In this document: piece by piece, positions 46,205 to 54,983 of the stretch | Position numbering within the stretch: the first letter of the stretch is position 1 | Layout of the letters: every line of letters starts with the position of its first letter | Assembly: GCA_038233055.1 (NCBI GenBank) | Contig: JBBSMS010000001.1 | Location: 1 to 64,000, forward strand | Direction of reading: 5' to 3' | Source: Salsipaludibacter sp038233055 | GTDB taxonomy: Bacteria; Actinomycetota; Nitriliruptoria; Nitriliruptorales; Nitriliruptoraceae | Length of the DNA stretch: 64,000 nucleotides | Program-made: the position numbers and the translations under genes | Notes under the pieces: generated by a model | Told to the model about the DNA's origin: nothing | Databases searched by the model: none | What the model saw: the letters and a program-made list of their open reading frames with translations, nothing else

Positions 46205-46528
46205 ATGGACGACGAGAGCCGTCGAAGCGTGCAGGTGCTGGGCGATCGGGTGCTGGTGGCGCTCCCCGAGGGCTCCGAGCGCACGACCCGGGGCGGCATC
46301 CTGATCCCGGCCACGGCCAGTTCGGCCGACCGCAAGGGCCTGTGGGGCGAGGTGAAGGCGGTCGGTCCCCACGTCCGCACGGTCACGCCGACGGACGAGG
46401 TGCTGTACCTGCCAGAGGACGCGATCGAGGTCGACGTCCGTGGCGACACCTACCTCATCGTCCGGGAACGCGACGTCCACGCGGTCGCCTCGGTCCGTAC
46501 GGACTCGACCACCGGCCTGTACCTGTGA
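46205..46528 (+). CDS. GroES/Cpn10-family co-chaperonin-like protein
   Basis: The 107-aa protein follows the Cpn10 fold: VLGDRVLVALPE, the mobile-loop end RGGILIPATA, GEVKAVGPHVRTV, and DTYLIVRERDVHAVAS. It carries an extra C-terminal tail ending TGLYL. The classical GroES partner groEL is not adjacent, and the mobile loop differs from canonical (ERTTRGGILIP). It is therefore probably a paralogue rather than the main GroES. Confidence 0.82.
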   Translation: MDDESRRSVQVLGDRVLVALPEGSERTTRGGILIPATASSADRKGLWGEVKAVGPHVRTVTPTDEVLYLPEDAIEVDVRGDTYLIVRERDVHAVASVRTDSTTGLYL

Positions 46529-46549
46529 TCGACCGCCGGCCCGACCCGG

Positions 46550-46756
46550 TCACTCCTCGCGATCGCGCGTGGCCAGCAGGGCCGTGACGACCCGACTGGG
46601 CGACGGGCGACCCAGTTCCCCGGCCATCCAGACCGAGATCTCGACCAGGGCGTCCAGGTCCACGGCGACCTTGACGTCGGTCGGCACCGTGGCGGATTCG
46701 TTCTGGAGCTCGTCTCGGGGCCCCACCTCGACGATGGTCACGTGGTCAGGACGCAT
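46550..46756 (-). pseudogene. HMG-CoA lyase remnant: N-terminus fused in frame to C-terminus
   Basis: The 68-aa frame reads HVTIVEVGPRDELQNESATVPTDVK-like N-terminal sequence of 3-hydroxy-3-methylglutaryl-CoA lyase, then directly VDLDALVE...AGELGRPSPSRV, which is the C-terminal end of the same enzyme. Roughly 230 residues of the TIM barrel, including the HxH metal site and the active-site cysteine loop, are gone. Even the kept motif has GPRDE instead of GPRDG. It overlaps the carboxylase gene by 11 nt, the place of a real HMG-CoA lyase in leucine-degradation operons. It cannot be an active lyase. The intact frame suggests a recent deletion or a retained small protein. Confidence 0.75.
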
Positions 46757-48830
46757 CGGAGTCCTCCTCGGCCGGGGGTTCGTCGACGTCGTCGCCCGGT
46801 TCCTCGACGGCGATGTCGACCAGCACCTGGTCCCCGGTGACCGCGTCACCGACGGCGACGGCCAGTGACGCCACGACGCCCGGCCCGGGGGCGACGACGG
46901 GGTGCTCCATCTTCATGGCCTCGACCACCACCAGCACGTCGCCGGCCTCGACCCGGTCGCCCTCGGCCACCGGTACCGCCACGACCTGGCCCGGCATGGG
47001 CGCGGCCAGGGTGGCGGCGCCGGGGGTGAGGATGCGGTCGACGTGGCGGACGCGGCGCGGGGCCGCCAAGCGCCGACTGCCGTGGGCCATCCGGGACAGC
47101 CACACGTGGTCGCCGTCGCGATCGACCACCATCGGGTGCTGCTCGACGCCGTCCACGGCCATCGTGACCGTGCCGTCGGCCATGGGGCCGGCGAGCACAA
47201 CGACCGACTGGGACGTGACGGTCCGCACGTCATCGCTGTCGTCGGACCGAACTGCCCAACCCTCGGCAGTCGTGGTGACGCGCCAGCGCGTGGTGTCGTC
47301 GGCCGTCGGGCCGAACGCGACGGACCATCCGCCACCGGGTCCGTTCCGCCATGGTCCCAGGGTGGCCCACGGATCCGCGGCGGGGCCGGCCCCGCCGGAC
47401 GTCGTCCGGCTCGGCACGTTCGCGCGCGCCGCGAGCGCCGCGGCGACGGCCGCCGACTCGCCGCGTTGCAGCGACTCCGGCGTCCAGTCCGGGAGGTGGT
47501 CGTCGAGGAAGCGAGTGGTGACGTGACCCTCGGCGAACGCGGGGTTCCGCAGCACGTCCACCAGGTGTTCGAGGTTCGTCACGACGCCGGTGATGCGGCT
47601 GTTCCCGAGCGCCGTCAGCAGCCGGAGTCGCGCCGCCTCCCGCGTGTCGCCGTGGGCGATCACCTTGGCCAGCATGGGGTCGTAGTGGGGCGTGACGACA
47701 GAACCCCTCTCGACGCCGGCGTCGACCCGGACGCCATCCCCGATCGTGAAGCGTTGGATGCGCCCGGCCTGGGGCAGGAACCCGGCGGACACGTCCTCGG
47801 CGTAGAGGCGCACCTCGATGGCGTGGCCCTGGGGCGCTGCGGGCACGGTCGGCACGGTGCCACCGGCGGCGATGGCGAACTGGCACGCAACCAGGTCCAG
47901 GCCGGTGATGGCCTCGGTGACGGGGTGCTCGACCTGCAGGCGGGTGTTCATCTCGAGGAAGAAGAAGTCCGTGCCGTCGCCGGCGGTGTCGAGCAGGAAC
48001 TCGACCGTCCCGAGGTTGGTGTAGCCCACCGCCTCGACCAGGTCGACGGCGGCGGCCCCCATGGCGGCGCGCAGGTCCGGGTCCAGCGCCGGGGAGGGAG
48101 CCTCCTCGACCACCTTCTGGTGCCGACGCTGGATCGAGCAGTCGCGTTCGAACAGGTGCACCGCACCGCCGTGGTCGTCGCCGGCGACCTGGACCTCGAC
48201 GTGACGGGGCGCACCCAGCAACCGTTCCACCAGCAGGCGGTCGTCGCCAAAGGAGGCGGCGCCCTCGCGGGCGGCACCCTCCAGGGCAGTGGCCAGGTCG
48301 TCGAGGTGCTCGACACGGCGCATGCCCTTGCCACCGCCACCGGACACGGCCTTGACCAGCACCGGCAGGCCCATCGCGGCGACGGCGTCACGGACCTCGT
48401 CGGGTGCCATCCCAGCCGGGTCCACCGAGTCCAACACCGGCACGCCCGCGTCGGACGCCACGGCCTTCGCGGCGGCCTTGTCGCCCATCAGTTCGATGAC
48501 CTCGGCCCGGGGGCCGACGAAGGCCAGCCCGGCGCGGTCGCACGCTCGTGGCAGGGCGGCGTTCTCGGACAGGAAGCCGTAGCCGGGATGCACGGCGTCA
48601 CAGCCGGTGTCGACGGCGGCCGCGACGATCGCGTCGACGTCCAGCTCGGCGGCAACCGGGTCGCCCGGCAGGGCGACCGCGTGGTCGGCCTCGGCCACGT
48701 ACGGCGCGGTCGCGTCGACAGCGCTGTGGACGGCGACGGTGGCGATGCCCAGGTCGCGGCAGGTCCGGATGATCCGGCGGGCGATCTCGCCCCGGTTGGC
48801 CACCAGCACACGCTCGATCGGGCCGGTCAC
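46746..48830 (-). CDS. Biotin-dependent acyl-CoA carboxylase alpha subunit (methylcrotonyl-CoA type)
   Basis: The 694-aa protein has a biotin carboxylase N-domain (RVLVANRGEIARRII), an ATP-grasp domain (GGGGKGMR, RDCSIQRRHQKVVEEAP, EMNTRLQVEHPVTE), a middle BT-like domain and a biotinyl domain with the attachment lysine K640 in EAMKMEH. It carboxylates biotin for transfer to an acyl-CoA. Length and context (enoyl-CoA hydratase, HMG-CoA lyase remnant) favour methylcrotonyl-CoA carboxylase of leucine breakdown. The matching carboxyltransferase (beta) gene is not in the window. GTG start overlaps the hydratase stop (GTGA). Confidence 0.88.
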   Translation of the reverse strand: MTGPIERVLVANRGEIARRIIRTCRDLGIATVAVHSAVDATAPYVAEADHAVALPGDPVAAELDVDAIVAAAVDTGCDAVHPGYGFLSENAALPRACDRAGLAFVGPRAEVIELMGDKAAAKAVASDAGVPVLDSVDPAGMAPDEVRDAVAAMGLPVLVKAVSGGGGKGMRRVEHLDDLATALEGAAREGAASFGDDRLLVERLLGAPRHVEVQVAGDDHGGAVHLFERDCSIQRRHQKVVEEAPSPALDPDLRAAMGAAAVDLVEAVGYTNLGTVEFLLDTAGDGTDFFFLEMNTRLQVEHPVTEAITGLDLVACQFAIAAGGTVPTVPAAPQGHAIEVRLYAEDVSAGFLPQAGRIQRFTIGDGVRVDAGVERGSVVTPHYDPMLAKVIAHGDTREAARLRLLTALGNSRITGVVTNLEHLVDVLRNPAFAEGHVTTRFLDDHLPDWTPESLQRGESAAVAAALAARANVPSRTTSGGAGPAADPWATLGPWRNGPGGGWSVAFGPTADDTTRWRVTTTAEGWAVRSDDSDDVRTVTSQSVVVLAGPMADGTVTMAVDGVEQHPMVVDRDGDHVWLSRMAHGSRRLAAPRRVRHVDRILTPGAATLAAPMPGQVVAVPVAEGDRVEAGDVLVVVEAMKMEHPVVAPGPGVVASLAVAVGDAVTGDQVLVDIAVEEPGDDVDEPPAEEDSDAS

Positions 48831-49648
48831 GCGCTGGCCGAACCGGCGTCGGTCGCCGCCGGCGACCAGGCGGGGGGCCGGCGGTCGAAGAAGGCCGCCA
48901 TGCCCTCCTGGCCCTCGTCGCCGACGCGCAACTCGGCGATCAGGGGGATCGTGTGCTCCTCGGCGGTGGCGGGGTCGGCCAGCACCGTCCGGACCAGTTC
49001 CTTGGTGCGGCGCTGGGCCCGCGGCGCCCCGGCCAGCAGTGCCTGCACGACCTCCTCCACCGCCTCGTCGAGGTCCTCGCGCGCCACGACCTCGTGCACC
49101 AGGCCCATCGTGGCCGCCACGCCGGTGTCGAAGAGTTCGCCGGTCAGGAACCAGCGACGGGCGGCGGCGGGGCCGATCTTGGGCAGCACGATCCGCGAGA
49201 TGGTCGCCGGCGCGATGCCCAGCCGCACCTCGGTGAACCCCATCCTGGCGCCCTCCACGGCGACCACGACATCGCAGGCACACATCAGTCCGGTCCCGCC
49301 GGCGATGGCGTGGCCGTTCATGCGGCCGACGACCGGGGTGGGGAACTCGTCCACGGCCCGGAACACGCGCGCCAGTCGGGCCGAGTCCGCCTCGTGCTCG
49401 TCGGCGTCCTTGTCCCGACCCTGTCGCATCCACTCGAGGTCGCCACCGGCACAGAACACCTCGCCGGTCCCGGTGAGCACGAGCACGCGCAGGCCCGGGT
49501 CGGTGGCGAGGTCGGCCAGCGCGGCCTCCAGCGCCGTCATCAACTCGGGGGAGAGCGCGTTGCGAACGTCGGGCCGGTGCAGTGTGACCGTGGCCACGCC
49601 ACGGTCGTCACGATCCACCAGCAGTACGTCGCTCGGCACGTCGCTCAT
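48827..49648 (-). CDS. Enoyl-CoA hydratase/isomerase, probably methylglutaconyl-CoA hydratase
   Basis: The 273-aa crotonase-fold protein has the oxyanion motifs VFCAGGDLEWMR and NGHAIAGGTGLMCACDVV and the helix MGFTEVRLGIAPATIS. In methylglutaconyl-CoA hydratases the same position reads FxEVxxGxxPATIS, which supports a leucine-pathway role together with the carboxylase next door. ATG at 49648. Confidence 0.85.
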   Translation of the reverse strand: MSDVPSDVLLVDRDDRGVATVTLHRPDVRNALSPELMTALEAALADLATDPGLRVLVLTGTGEVFCAGGDLEWMRQGRDKDADEHEADSARLARVFRAVDEFPTPVVGRMNGHAIAGGTGLMCACDVVVAVEGARMGFTEVRLGIAPATISRIVLPKIGPAAARRWFLTGELFDTGVAATMGLVHEVVAREDLDEAVEEVVQALLAGAPRAQRRTKELVRTVLADPATAEEHTIPLIAELRVGDEGQEGMAAFFDRRPPAWSPAATDAGSASA

Positions 49649-49697
49649 CGTCCCGGGTCCTCGTGGCAGGGGCTCGCGAGCGTAGTGACGTCGCGGG

Positions 49698-51104
49698 TCA
49701 CAGCAGCCGGCGCAACAGCCACTGCTTGGCCCGGGTGAACGGCGGGTACAGCAGGGGCAGGTCGACCCGGGTCGAGGCCGTGAGTACGGACCGGAGGTGG
49801 CTGAAGGTGTCGAAGCCGGTCCGCCCGTGGTACGCGCCCATGCCGCTTTCGCCGACCCCACCAAACGGCAGTTCCGGCACCGCGAGGTGCAGCAGCGTGT
49901 GGTTGACCAGTGCCCCGCCCGAGGTGGTCTGGTCGAGGATGGCCCCGGCCTGGCGGTCCGAGGACGTGAACACGTACAGCGCCAACGGCTTCGCGTCGGC
50001 GTTGACCCGTCCGACGGCCGCGCGGGCGTCGTCGACCGCCACCACGGGCAGGATCGGCCCGAAGATCTCGTCGGCCATCACCGCTGCGTCGTCGGCGATC
50101 CCGGCCAGGACCGTCGGCGCGAGGTAGCACCGGTCGCGGTCGCCGTCGCCACCCACCACGACCCGATCGTAGCCCCCGGCGGCGAGCATTCCGGTCAGGC
50201 GGTCGTGGTGGCGGGTGTTGACGATCCTCGCGTAGTCGGGCGATGTGGCAGGGTCGTCGCCGTAGAAGGCCGCAACCGAACCGGTGAGGGCCGTGAGGAA
50301 GCGGTCCTCGATCCGGCGGTCGACCAGCACGTGGTCGGGGGCGACACAGGTCTGGCCGGCGTTGACGAACTTGCCGAACGCGATCCGCTTCGCGGCCAGT
50401 TCGACGTCGGCGTCGCGGGTCACGATCGCGGGACTCTTGCCACCCAGTTCGAGCGTGACCGGCGTCAGGTGCTCGGCGGCCGCGCGCATGACGATCCGCC
50501 CGACCGCGGCGTTGCCGGTGTAGAAGACGTGGTCGACCCGCTCCGCCAGCAGCGCGGTGGTCTCGTCGACCCCGCCCGTGACCACGCCCACGACGTCGGG
50601 ACGCACGTGGCTGCCGAGCCGCTCGGCGACGACCCGCGCGACCGCCGGTGCCACCTCGGAGGGCTTGAGCACGGCCGTGTTGCCGGCGGCCAGTGCGGCC
50701 ACCAGCGGTGACAGCAGCAACTGGACCGGGTAGTTCCACGGCGCGATGATCGTCGCGACCCCGCGTGGCTGCGGGACCACCTCGGCCGAGCCGGGACGCA
50801 ACGACATCGGGACCGGGACGGGTCGTGGTGCGGTCCATTCCTCGAGGTGGTCCAGGGCGTGGTCGATCTCGTTGACCACGAACCCGATCTCGGTCGACCA
50901 CGCCTCGGTCGGCGGCTTGCCGAGATCGTCGACCAGGGCCTCGGCCAGCCGGTCACGTTCGTCGAGCACGAACGATCGCAGGGCCTGCAGGTGGTGGCGA
51001 CGATCGGCGACGGAGGCGAGTTGACCGGCCGCGAACCCGGACCGCGCCCGCGCCACGATGCCGGGGACCTCGTCGACGGGCGTCACGGGCGTGGGGTTGT
51101 CCAT
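49698..51104 (-). CDS. NAD(P)-dependent aldehyde dehydrogenase (class 3-like)
   Basis: The 468-aa enzyme carries IIAPWNYPVQLLLSPLVAALAAGN, LKPSE, the general base in LELGGKSP and the catalytic cysteine in NAGQTCVAPD, followed by EIFGPILPV and PFGGVGESGMGAYHG. This pattern is that of fatty-aldehyde/coniferyl-aldehyde (family 3) dehydrogenases. It oxidises an aldehyde to the acid. ATG at 51104. It is divergent from polA and 49 nt before the hydratase. Confidence 0.92.
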   Translation of the reverse strand: MDNPTPVTPVDEVPGIVARARSGFAAGQLASVADRRHHLQALRSFVLDERDRLAEALVDDLGKPPTEAWSTEIGFVVNEIDHALDHLEEWTAPRPVPVPMSLRPGSAEVVPQPRGVATIIAPWNYPVQLLLSPLVAALAAGNTAVLKPSEVAPAVARVVAERLGSHVRPDVVGVVTGGVDETTALLAERVDHVFYTGNAAVGRIVMRAAAEHLTPVTLELGGKSPAIVTRDADVELAAKRIAFGKFVNAGQTCVAPDHVLVDRRIEDRFLTALTGSVAAFYGDDPATSPDYARIVNTRHHDRLTGMLAAGGYDRVVVGGDGDRDRCYLAPTVLAGIADDAAVMADEIFGPILPVVAVDDARAAVGRVNADAKPLALYVFTSSDRQAGAILDQTTSGGALVNHTLLHLAVPELPFGGVGESGMGAYHGRTGFDTFSHLRSVLTASTRVDLPLLYPPFTRAKQWLLRRLL

Positions 51105-51186
51105 GGACGTCACGCTAGGCGCTGCCGGCCGGGCTGACGGTCCGTCGGCCATGTCGTGCGACCCGTGGCCGGTCAGCGAGGGCACC

Positions 51187-51192
51187 TAGACT
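51187..51192 (+). promoter_or_regulatory. Putative -10 element TAGACT of polA
   Basis: TAGACT lies 30 nt upstream of the polA GTG in the 118-nt divergent gap and fits the TAGnnT pattern. Confidence 0.4.
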
Positions 51193-51222
51193 CGGCGTTT
51201 CCGACAGCCCTTGGAGTGTTCG

Positions 51223-53898
51223 GTGGCCGACGACCGTCCGACCGTGTTGCTGCTCGATGGCCACTCGCTGGCCTACCGGGCCTTCTACGCCCTGCCGGAC
51301 ACGCTTCGGACCCAGACCGGGATGTTGACCAACGCCGTGTACGGGTTCACCTCGATGCTCATCAAGATGCTGGGAGATCGCGATCCGGACGGGGTCGCGG
51401 TGGCATTCGACCAGGGCCGCGACATCTCCCGGACCAAGGCCTTCGCGGACTACAAGGCGAACCGGTCGGCGCCCCCGGACGAGTTCCGCCCGCAGGTCGA
51501 CCTGATCAAGCAGGTCTGCGACGTCCTGAAGCTGCCGGTGCTGACCCTGTCGGGGGTCGAGGCCGACGACGTGCTGGCCACCATCGCCGAGCGCGCGGTC
51601 GCCCAGGGGTGGCATGCCGAGGTCGTCACGGGTGACCGCGACGCCATGCAGTTGCCCAACGAGCACATCACGGTGCTCTACACCCTGCGGGGCATCAGCG
51701 AGATGGCCGAGATGACCCCCGACGCGGTCGAGGAGCGCTACGGCGTGCGACCGGAGGGCTACGTCGACATGGCGGCCCTGCGCGGGGACAAGTCGGACAA
51801 CCTCCCCGGCGTCCCCGGCGTGGGGGACAAGACCGCGGCGAAGCTGGTCAACCAGTTCGGGGACATCGACGGGGTCTACGACAACATCGAGCAGGTCGCC
51901 GGGAAGAAGGTGCCGGCGATGCTGGTCGAGCACGAGGACCAGGTCCGGATCAACCGGCGGGTCATGCAGCTGCGTCGCGATGTCGACGTCGAGGCCGACC
52001 TCGACGACCTGCGCCTGAGCCCGTGGGACGCCGACGCGATCCGCAAGCTGTTCGCGACCCTGGAGTTCCGCGCGCTGTACGACCGCTTCGCCGAGGAGGT
52101 CCTCGACGATGCGGTCGCCGAGGAACAGGCCACCGGGTTTCGCCGGGTGCCGACACGACTGGAGGGAGGCGCCCTGCGCGGGTGGTTGGGCGGCCTGGGC
52201 GAGGACCCCGTCGCGGTGGTCGCGGACGTGTCGGACCGGGTCCCGCACCTGCACCTGGACGCGCTGGGGTTGTCGCACGCCGACGGCGACCCGGTCAGCC
52301 TGGTGCTGGACGAGGCGACCGACGACGACCGCACGGCGCTGGCCGAACTGCTGGCCGGCCCGCGCGCCCTGGTCACCCACGATGCCAAGGTCCTCGACCA
52401 CGTCGCGACCGGGCTGGGTGTCGACCTCGACGGGGTCTCGATCGACACCGAACTGGCGGCTTACCTGCTGGCTCCGGCCCAGCGCTCGTTCAGCCTGGAG
52501 GCGCTCGCCCTGCAATACCTCCACCGCCGCCTGGAGGTTGCCGGGGACCAGGCCGACGACGGCCAACTGAGCCTGGAGGTGGGCGACGACGAGTGGGAGG
52601 CTCGGGCGCTGCGGGCCGAGGCGGTGCGCCAGCTGGGTGACGTGCTGCGCGAACAACTCGACGATCGGGACCAACGCAAGCTGCTGGACGAGATCGAACT
52701 GCCCCTGGTCGAGGTCCTGGCCGGCATGGAACGGGCCGGCATGTGCGTCGACCGCCACGTGCTCGACGAGATGTCGACCACGATGACCGCCCGTGCCCGC
52801 GACCTGGAACTGACCATCCACGACCACGCCGGTCGGGAGTTCCTGGTCGGGTCTGGCAAGCAGTTGCAGGAGGTGCTGTTCACCGAACTGGAGCTGCCCA
52901 AGACCAAGCGCATCAAGACCGGGTGGTCGACCGACGCGACCCAGCTCGGCAACATCATCGACAGCCACCCCATCATCCCGGCGATCCTGGAGTGGCGCGA
53001 GGTCACCAAGCTGCTGTCGACCTACATCGATGCGCTTCCGCCGCTGGCCGACGACCAGACCGGGCGGATCCACACCACGCTGTCCCAGACGGTCGCGGCC
53101 ACCGGGCGGCTGTCGTCGTCGAACCCCAACCTGCAGAACATCCCGGTCCGACGGGCCGAGGGCCGCGAGATCCGGCGAGCCTTCACCGCCGCCGCCGACC
53201 ACCACCTGCTGGTCGCGGACTACTCCCAGATCGAGTTGCGGGTCATGGCCCACCTCTGCGAGGACGAGGGCCTGCTGACGGCCTTCCGCTCCGGCGAGGA
53301 CATCCATGCCACCACCGCGGCGAAGGTGTTCGACCTCCCGTTGGAGCACGTCGACGGCGGCCTGCGGGATCGCGCCAAGGCGGTCAACTACGGGCTGGCG
53401 TACGGGTTGACGCCGTACGGGCTGGGCCAGCAACTCGGAATCCCGCCCGACGAGGCGTCCGAGATCGTGGACGCCTACTTCGTGCGCTTCCCGAAGGTCC
53501 ACGAGTTCCTGCAGGCGGCGGTGGTCGACGCCACCCGCGAGGGCTACACCACCACCCTGTTCGGGCGCCGCCGATACCTGCCGGACCTGCTGTCGACCAA
53601 CCGCAACCGCCAGCAGATGGCCCAGCGCATGGCCCTGAACGCCCCGATCCAGGGCACTGCGGCCGACATCATCAAGCTCGCGATGATCGCCGTGGGGGAC
53701 CAGTTGGCCGCCGCCGGAATGGCCTCGCGCATGGTGTTGCAGGTGCACGACGAGATCATCCTGGAGTGCCCGGACGACGAACTGGACGACACGACCTCGC
53801 TGGTCGTGGACGCCATGGGCGCCGTGGCCGAACTGGCGGTGCCACTGGACGTCGACACCGCGACCGGCGTCACCTGGTTCGACGCGCAGAAGCACTGA
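51223..53898 (+). CDS. polA: DNA polymerase I
   Basis: The 891-aa enzyme has a 5'-3' exonuclease domain (LLLDGHSLAYRAFYALP, FDQGRDISRTKAFADYKANR, VEADDVLAT, GDKSDNLPGVPGVGDKTA), a degenerate 3'-5' exonuclease domain in which the metal-binding DxE is missing (AVVADVSD), and a family A polymerase domain (YSQIELRVMAHL, RDRAKAVNYGLAYG, VHDEIILECP). It fills gaps and removes Okazaki primers without proofreading, as in other actinobacteria. GTG 51223 with GGAG upstream; a TTG 12 nt earlier is less likely. Confidence 0.95.
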   Translation: MADDRPTVLLLDGHSLAYRAFYALPDTLRTQTGMLTNAVYGFTSMLIKMLGDRDPDGVAVAFDQGRDISRTKAFADYKANRSAPPDEFRPQVDLIKQVCDVLKLPVLTLSGVEADDVLATIAERAVAQGWHAEVVTGDRDAMQLPNEHITVLYTLRGISEMAEMTPDAVEERYGVRPEGYVDMAALRGDKSDNLPGVPGVGDKTAAKLVNQFGDIDGVYDNIEQVAGKKVPAMLVEHEDQVRINRRVMQLRRDVDVEADLDDLRLSPWDADAIRKLFATLEFRALYDRFAEEVLDDAVAEEQATGFRRVPTRLEGGALRGWLGGLGEDPVAVVADVSDRVPHLHLDALGLSHADGDPVSLVLDEATDDDRTALAELLAGPRALVTHDAKVLDHVATGLGVDLDGVSIDTELAAYLLAPAQRSFSLEALALQYLHRRLEVAGDQADDGQLSLEVGDDEWEARALRAEAVRQLGDVLREQLDDRDQRKLLDEIELPLVEVLAGMERAGMCVDRHVLDEMSTTMTARARDLELTIHDHAGREFLVGSGKQLQEVLFTELELPKTKRIKTGWSTDATQLGNIIDSHPIIPAILEWREVTKLLSTYIDALPPLADDQTGRIHTTLSQTVAATGRLSSSNPNLQNIPVRRAEGREIRRAFTAAADHHLLVADYSQIELRVMAHLCEDEGLLTAFRSGEDIHATTAAKVFDLPLEHVDGGLRDRAKAVNYGLAYGLTPYGLGQQLGIPPDEASEIVDAYFVRFPKVHEFLQAAVVDATREGYTTTLFGRRRYLPDLLSTNRNRQQMAQRMALNAPIQGTAADIIKLAMIAVGDQLAAAGMASRMVLQVHDEIILECPDDELDDTTSLVVDAMGAVAELAVPLDVDTATGVTWFDAQKH

Positions 53899-53959
53899 CG
53901 CCTGCGACGACGGGTCGAGCGCGCCTGGACAGGGGGTACCGCGGCCGTCCAACGGCTGG

Positions 53960-54856
53960 CTACCAGCCCTGGCCGGGGTCGAAGGCGGCCGGACCGGGGT
54001 CCGGGGCGTCGTCGCGGCGGATCGTGGCCTCGATCAACCCGTAGGGCCGGTCGTCGGCGTGGAAGACCTCGTTCGGGTTGTCGATCCCGACCTTGCCGAG
54101 GTCGTAGGCGAAGTGGTGCGAGTTCGGGCAGGAGAAGCGGATCTCGGCCACGTCCGGGGCGGCCTCGAGCACGGCCTCGCCCATCGCCCACGTGCTGTGC
54201 TGCAGGCCCAGGCTGTAGGTGTCCGCGAATGCCGCCAGCATCGCGGTCCGGACCGTGTCGAAGGCCGCGTCCCAGTCGTGGTCGGTGCCGGTGTGGAGCC
54301 ACTGCGCGGTCACCGTGGTCGCCAGGATCCGGTCCCGGGCCGGTTGGAGCGTGGTGTAGTCGTCCACCAGGAAGTCCTCGAACTGCGAGTCGGTGGTCTT
54401 GAGGATCGTCATGTCCCGCAACCCGGATACCACCCAGGAGTCGGTGCCGTCGTGGGTCACGCAGGCCGTGCGGACCAGGCCACCGGTGCGGACGAACGCG
54501 TACGGGTCCGGGCCGTCGCCGGTGGCCAGCCGGGTCCACGGGTACAGGTCGAGTCGGATCCGCGCGCGGTGGACCGGGTCGACGTCGTCGACGAAGTGGC
54601 GGGCCAGCGCGAGGCCGTAGTCCTCGGGGGTCTGCACCACCTCGTCACGTGCCGCGTAGGCGAAGGTGGTGTTCTTGGCCGTGTCGGTGGGGAGGACGTG
54701 GCGGTTGTCGCCGTCCCGGTGGACCGCCTCGTAGTCGCCGGCCAGGCTGACCGACACGTTGTAGTCGAAGATTCGGTGCGGTTCGGTGTCCCGCAGCACC
54801 CGGACCACCCGGATCTGGTCCTTGCCGTACTGGGTGTGTCCGAGGCTGATGGCCAT
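53960..54856 (-). CDS. Urate oxidase (uricase)
   Basis: The 298-aa cofactor-free oxidase converts urate to 5-hydroxyisourate. Both T-fold halves are present: YGKDQIRVVRV, DTAKNTTFA and RDMTILKTTDSQFEDFLVD, then TWAMGEAVL and SCPNSHHFAYDL. It is the last gene of the leftward purine-catabolism operon. ATG at 54856. Substrate and pathway are well supported by the four upstream enzymes. Confidence 0.95.
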   Translation of the reverse strand: MAISLGHTQYGKDQIRVVRVLRDTEPHRIFDYNVSVSLAGDYEAVHRDGDNRHVLPTDTAKNTTFAYAARDEVVQTPEDYGLALARHFVDDVDPVHRARIRLDLYPWTRLATGDGPDPYAFVRTGGLVRTACVTHDGTDSWVVSGLRDMTILKTTDSQFEDFLVDDYTTLQPARDRILATTVTAQWLHTGTDHDWDAAFDTVRTAMLAAFADTYSLGLQHSTWAMGEAVLEAAPDVAEIRFSCPNSHHFAYDLGKVGIDNPNEVFHADDRPYGLIEATIRRDDAPDPGPAAFDPGQGW

Positions 54857-54983
54857 GGGGTGATCCCGTTCGTCGCAGTGGGCTGCCGGTTGCAGGATGG
54901 CAGTTCCGGTCGGCTCACGCGACCGATCGGACCACATCGGGGTCCTCACCCCGGGTCCTGGCACCTTCGGGCGCCCCCCGGGG

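Noticed and set aside
51211..51223. TTG start of polA 12 nt upstream
   Set aside because: GTG 51223 has GGAG at a normal distance and matches the family N-terminus better.
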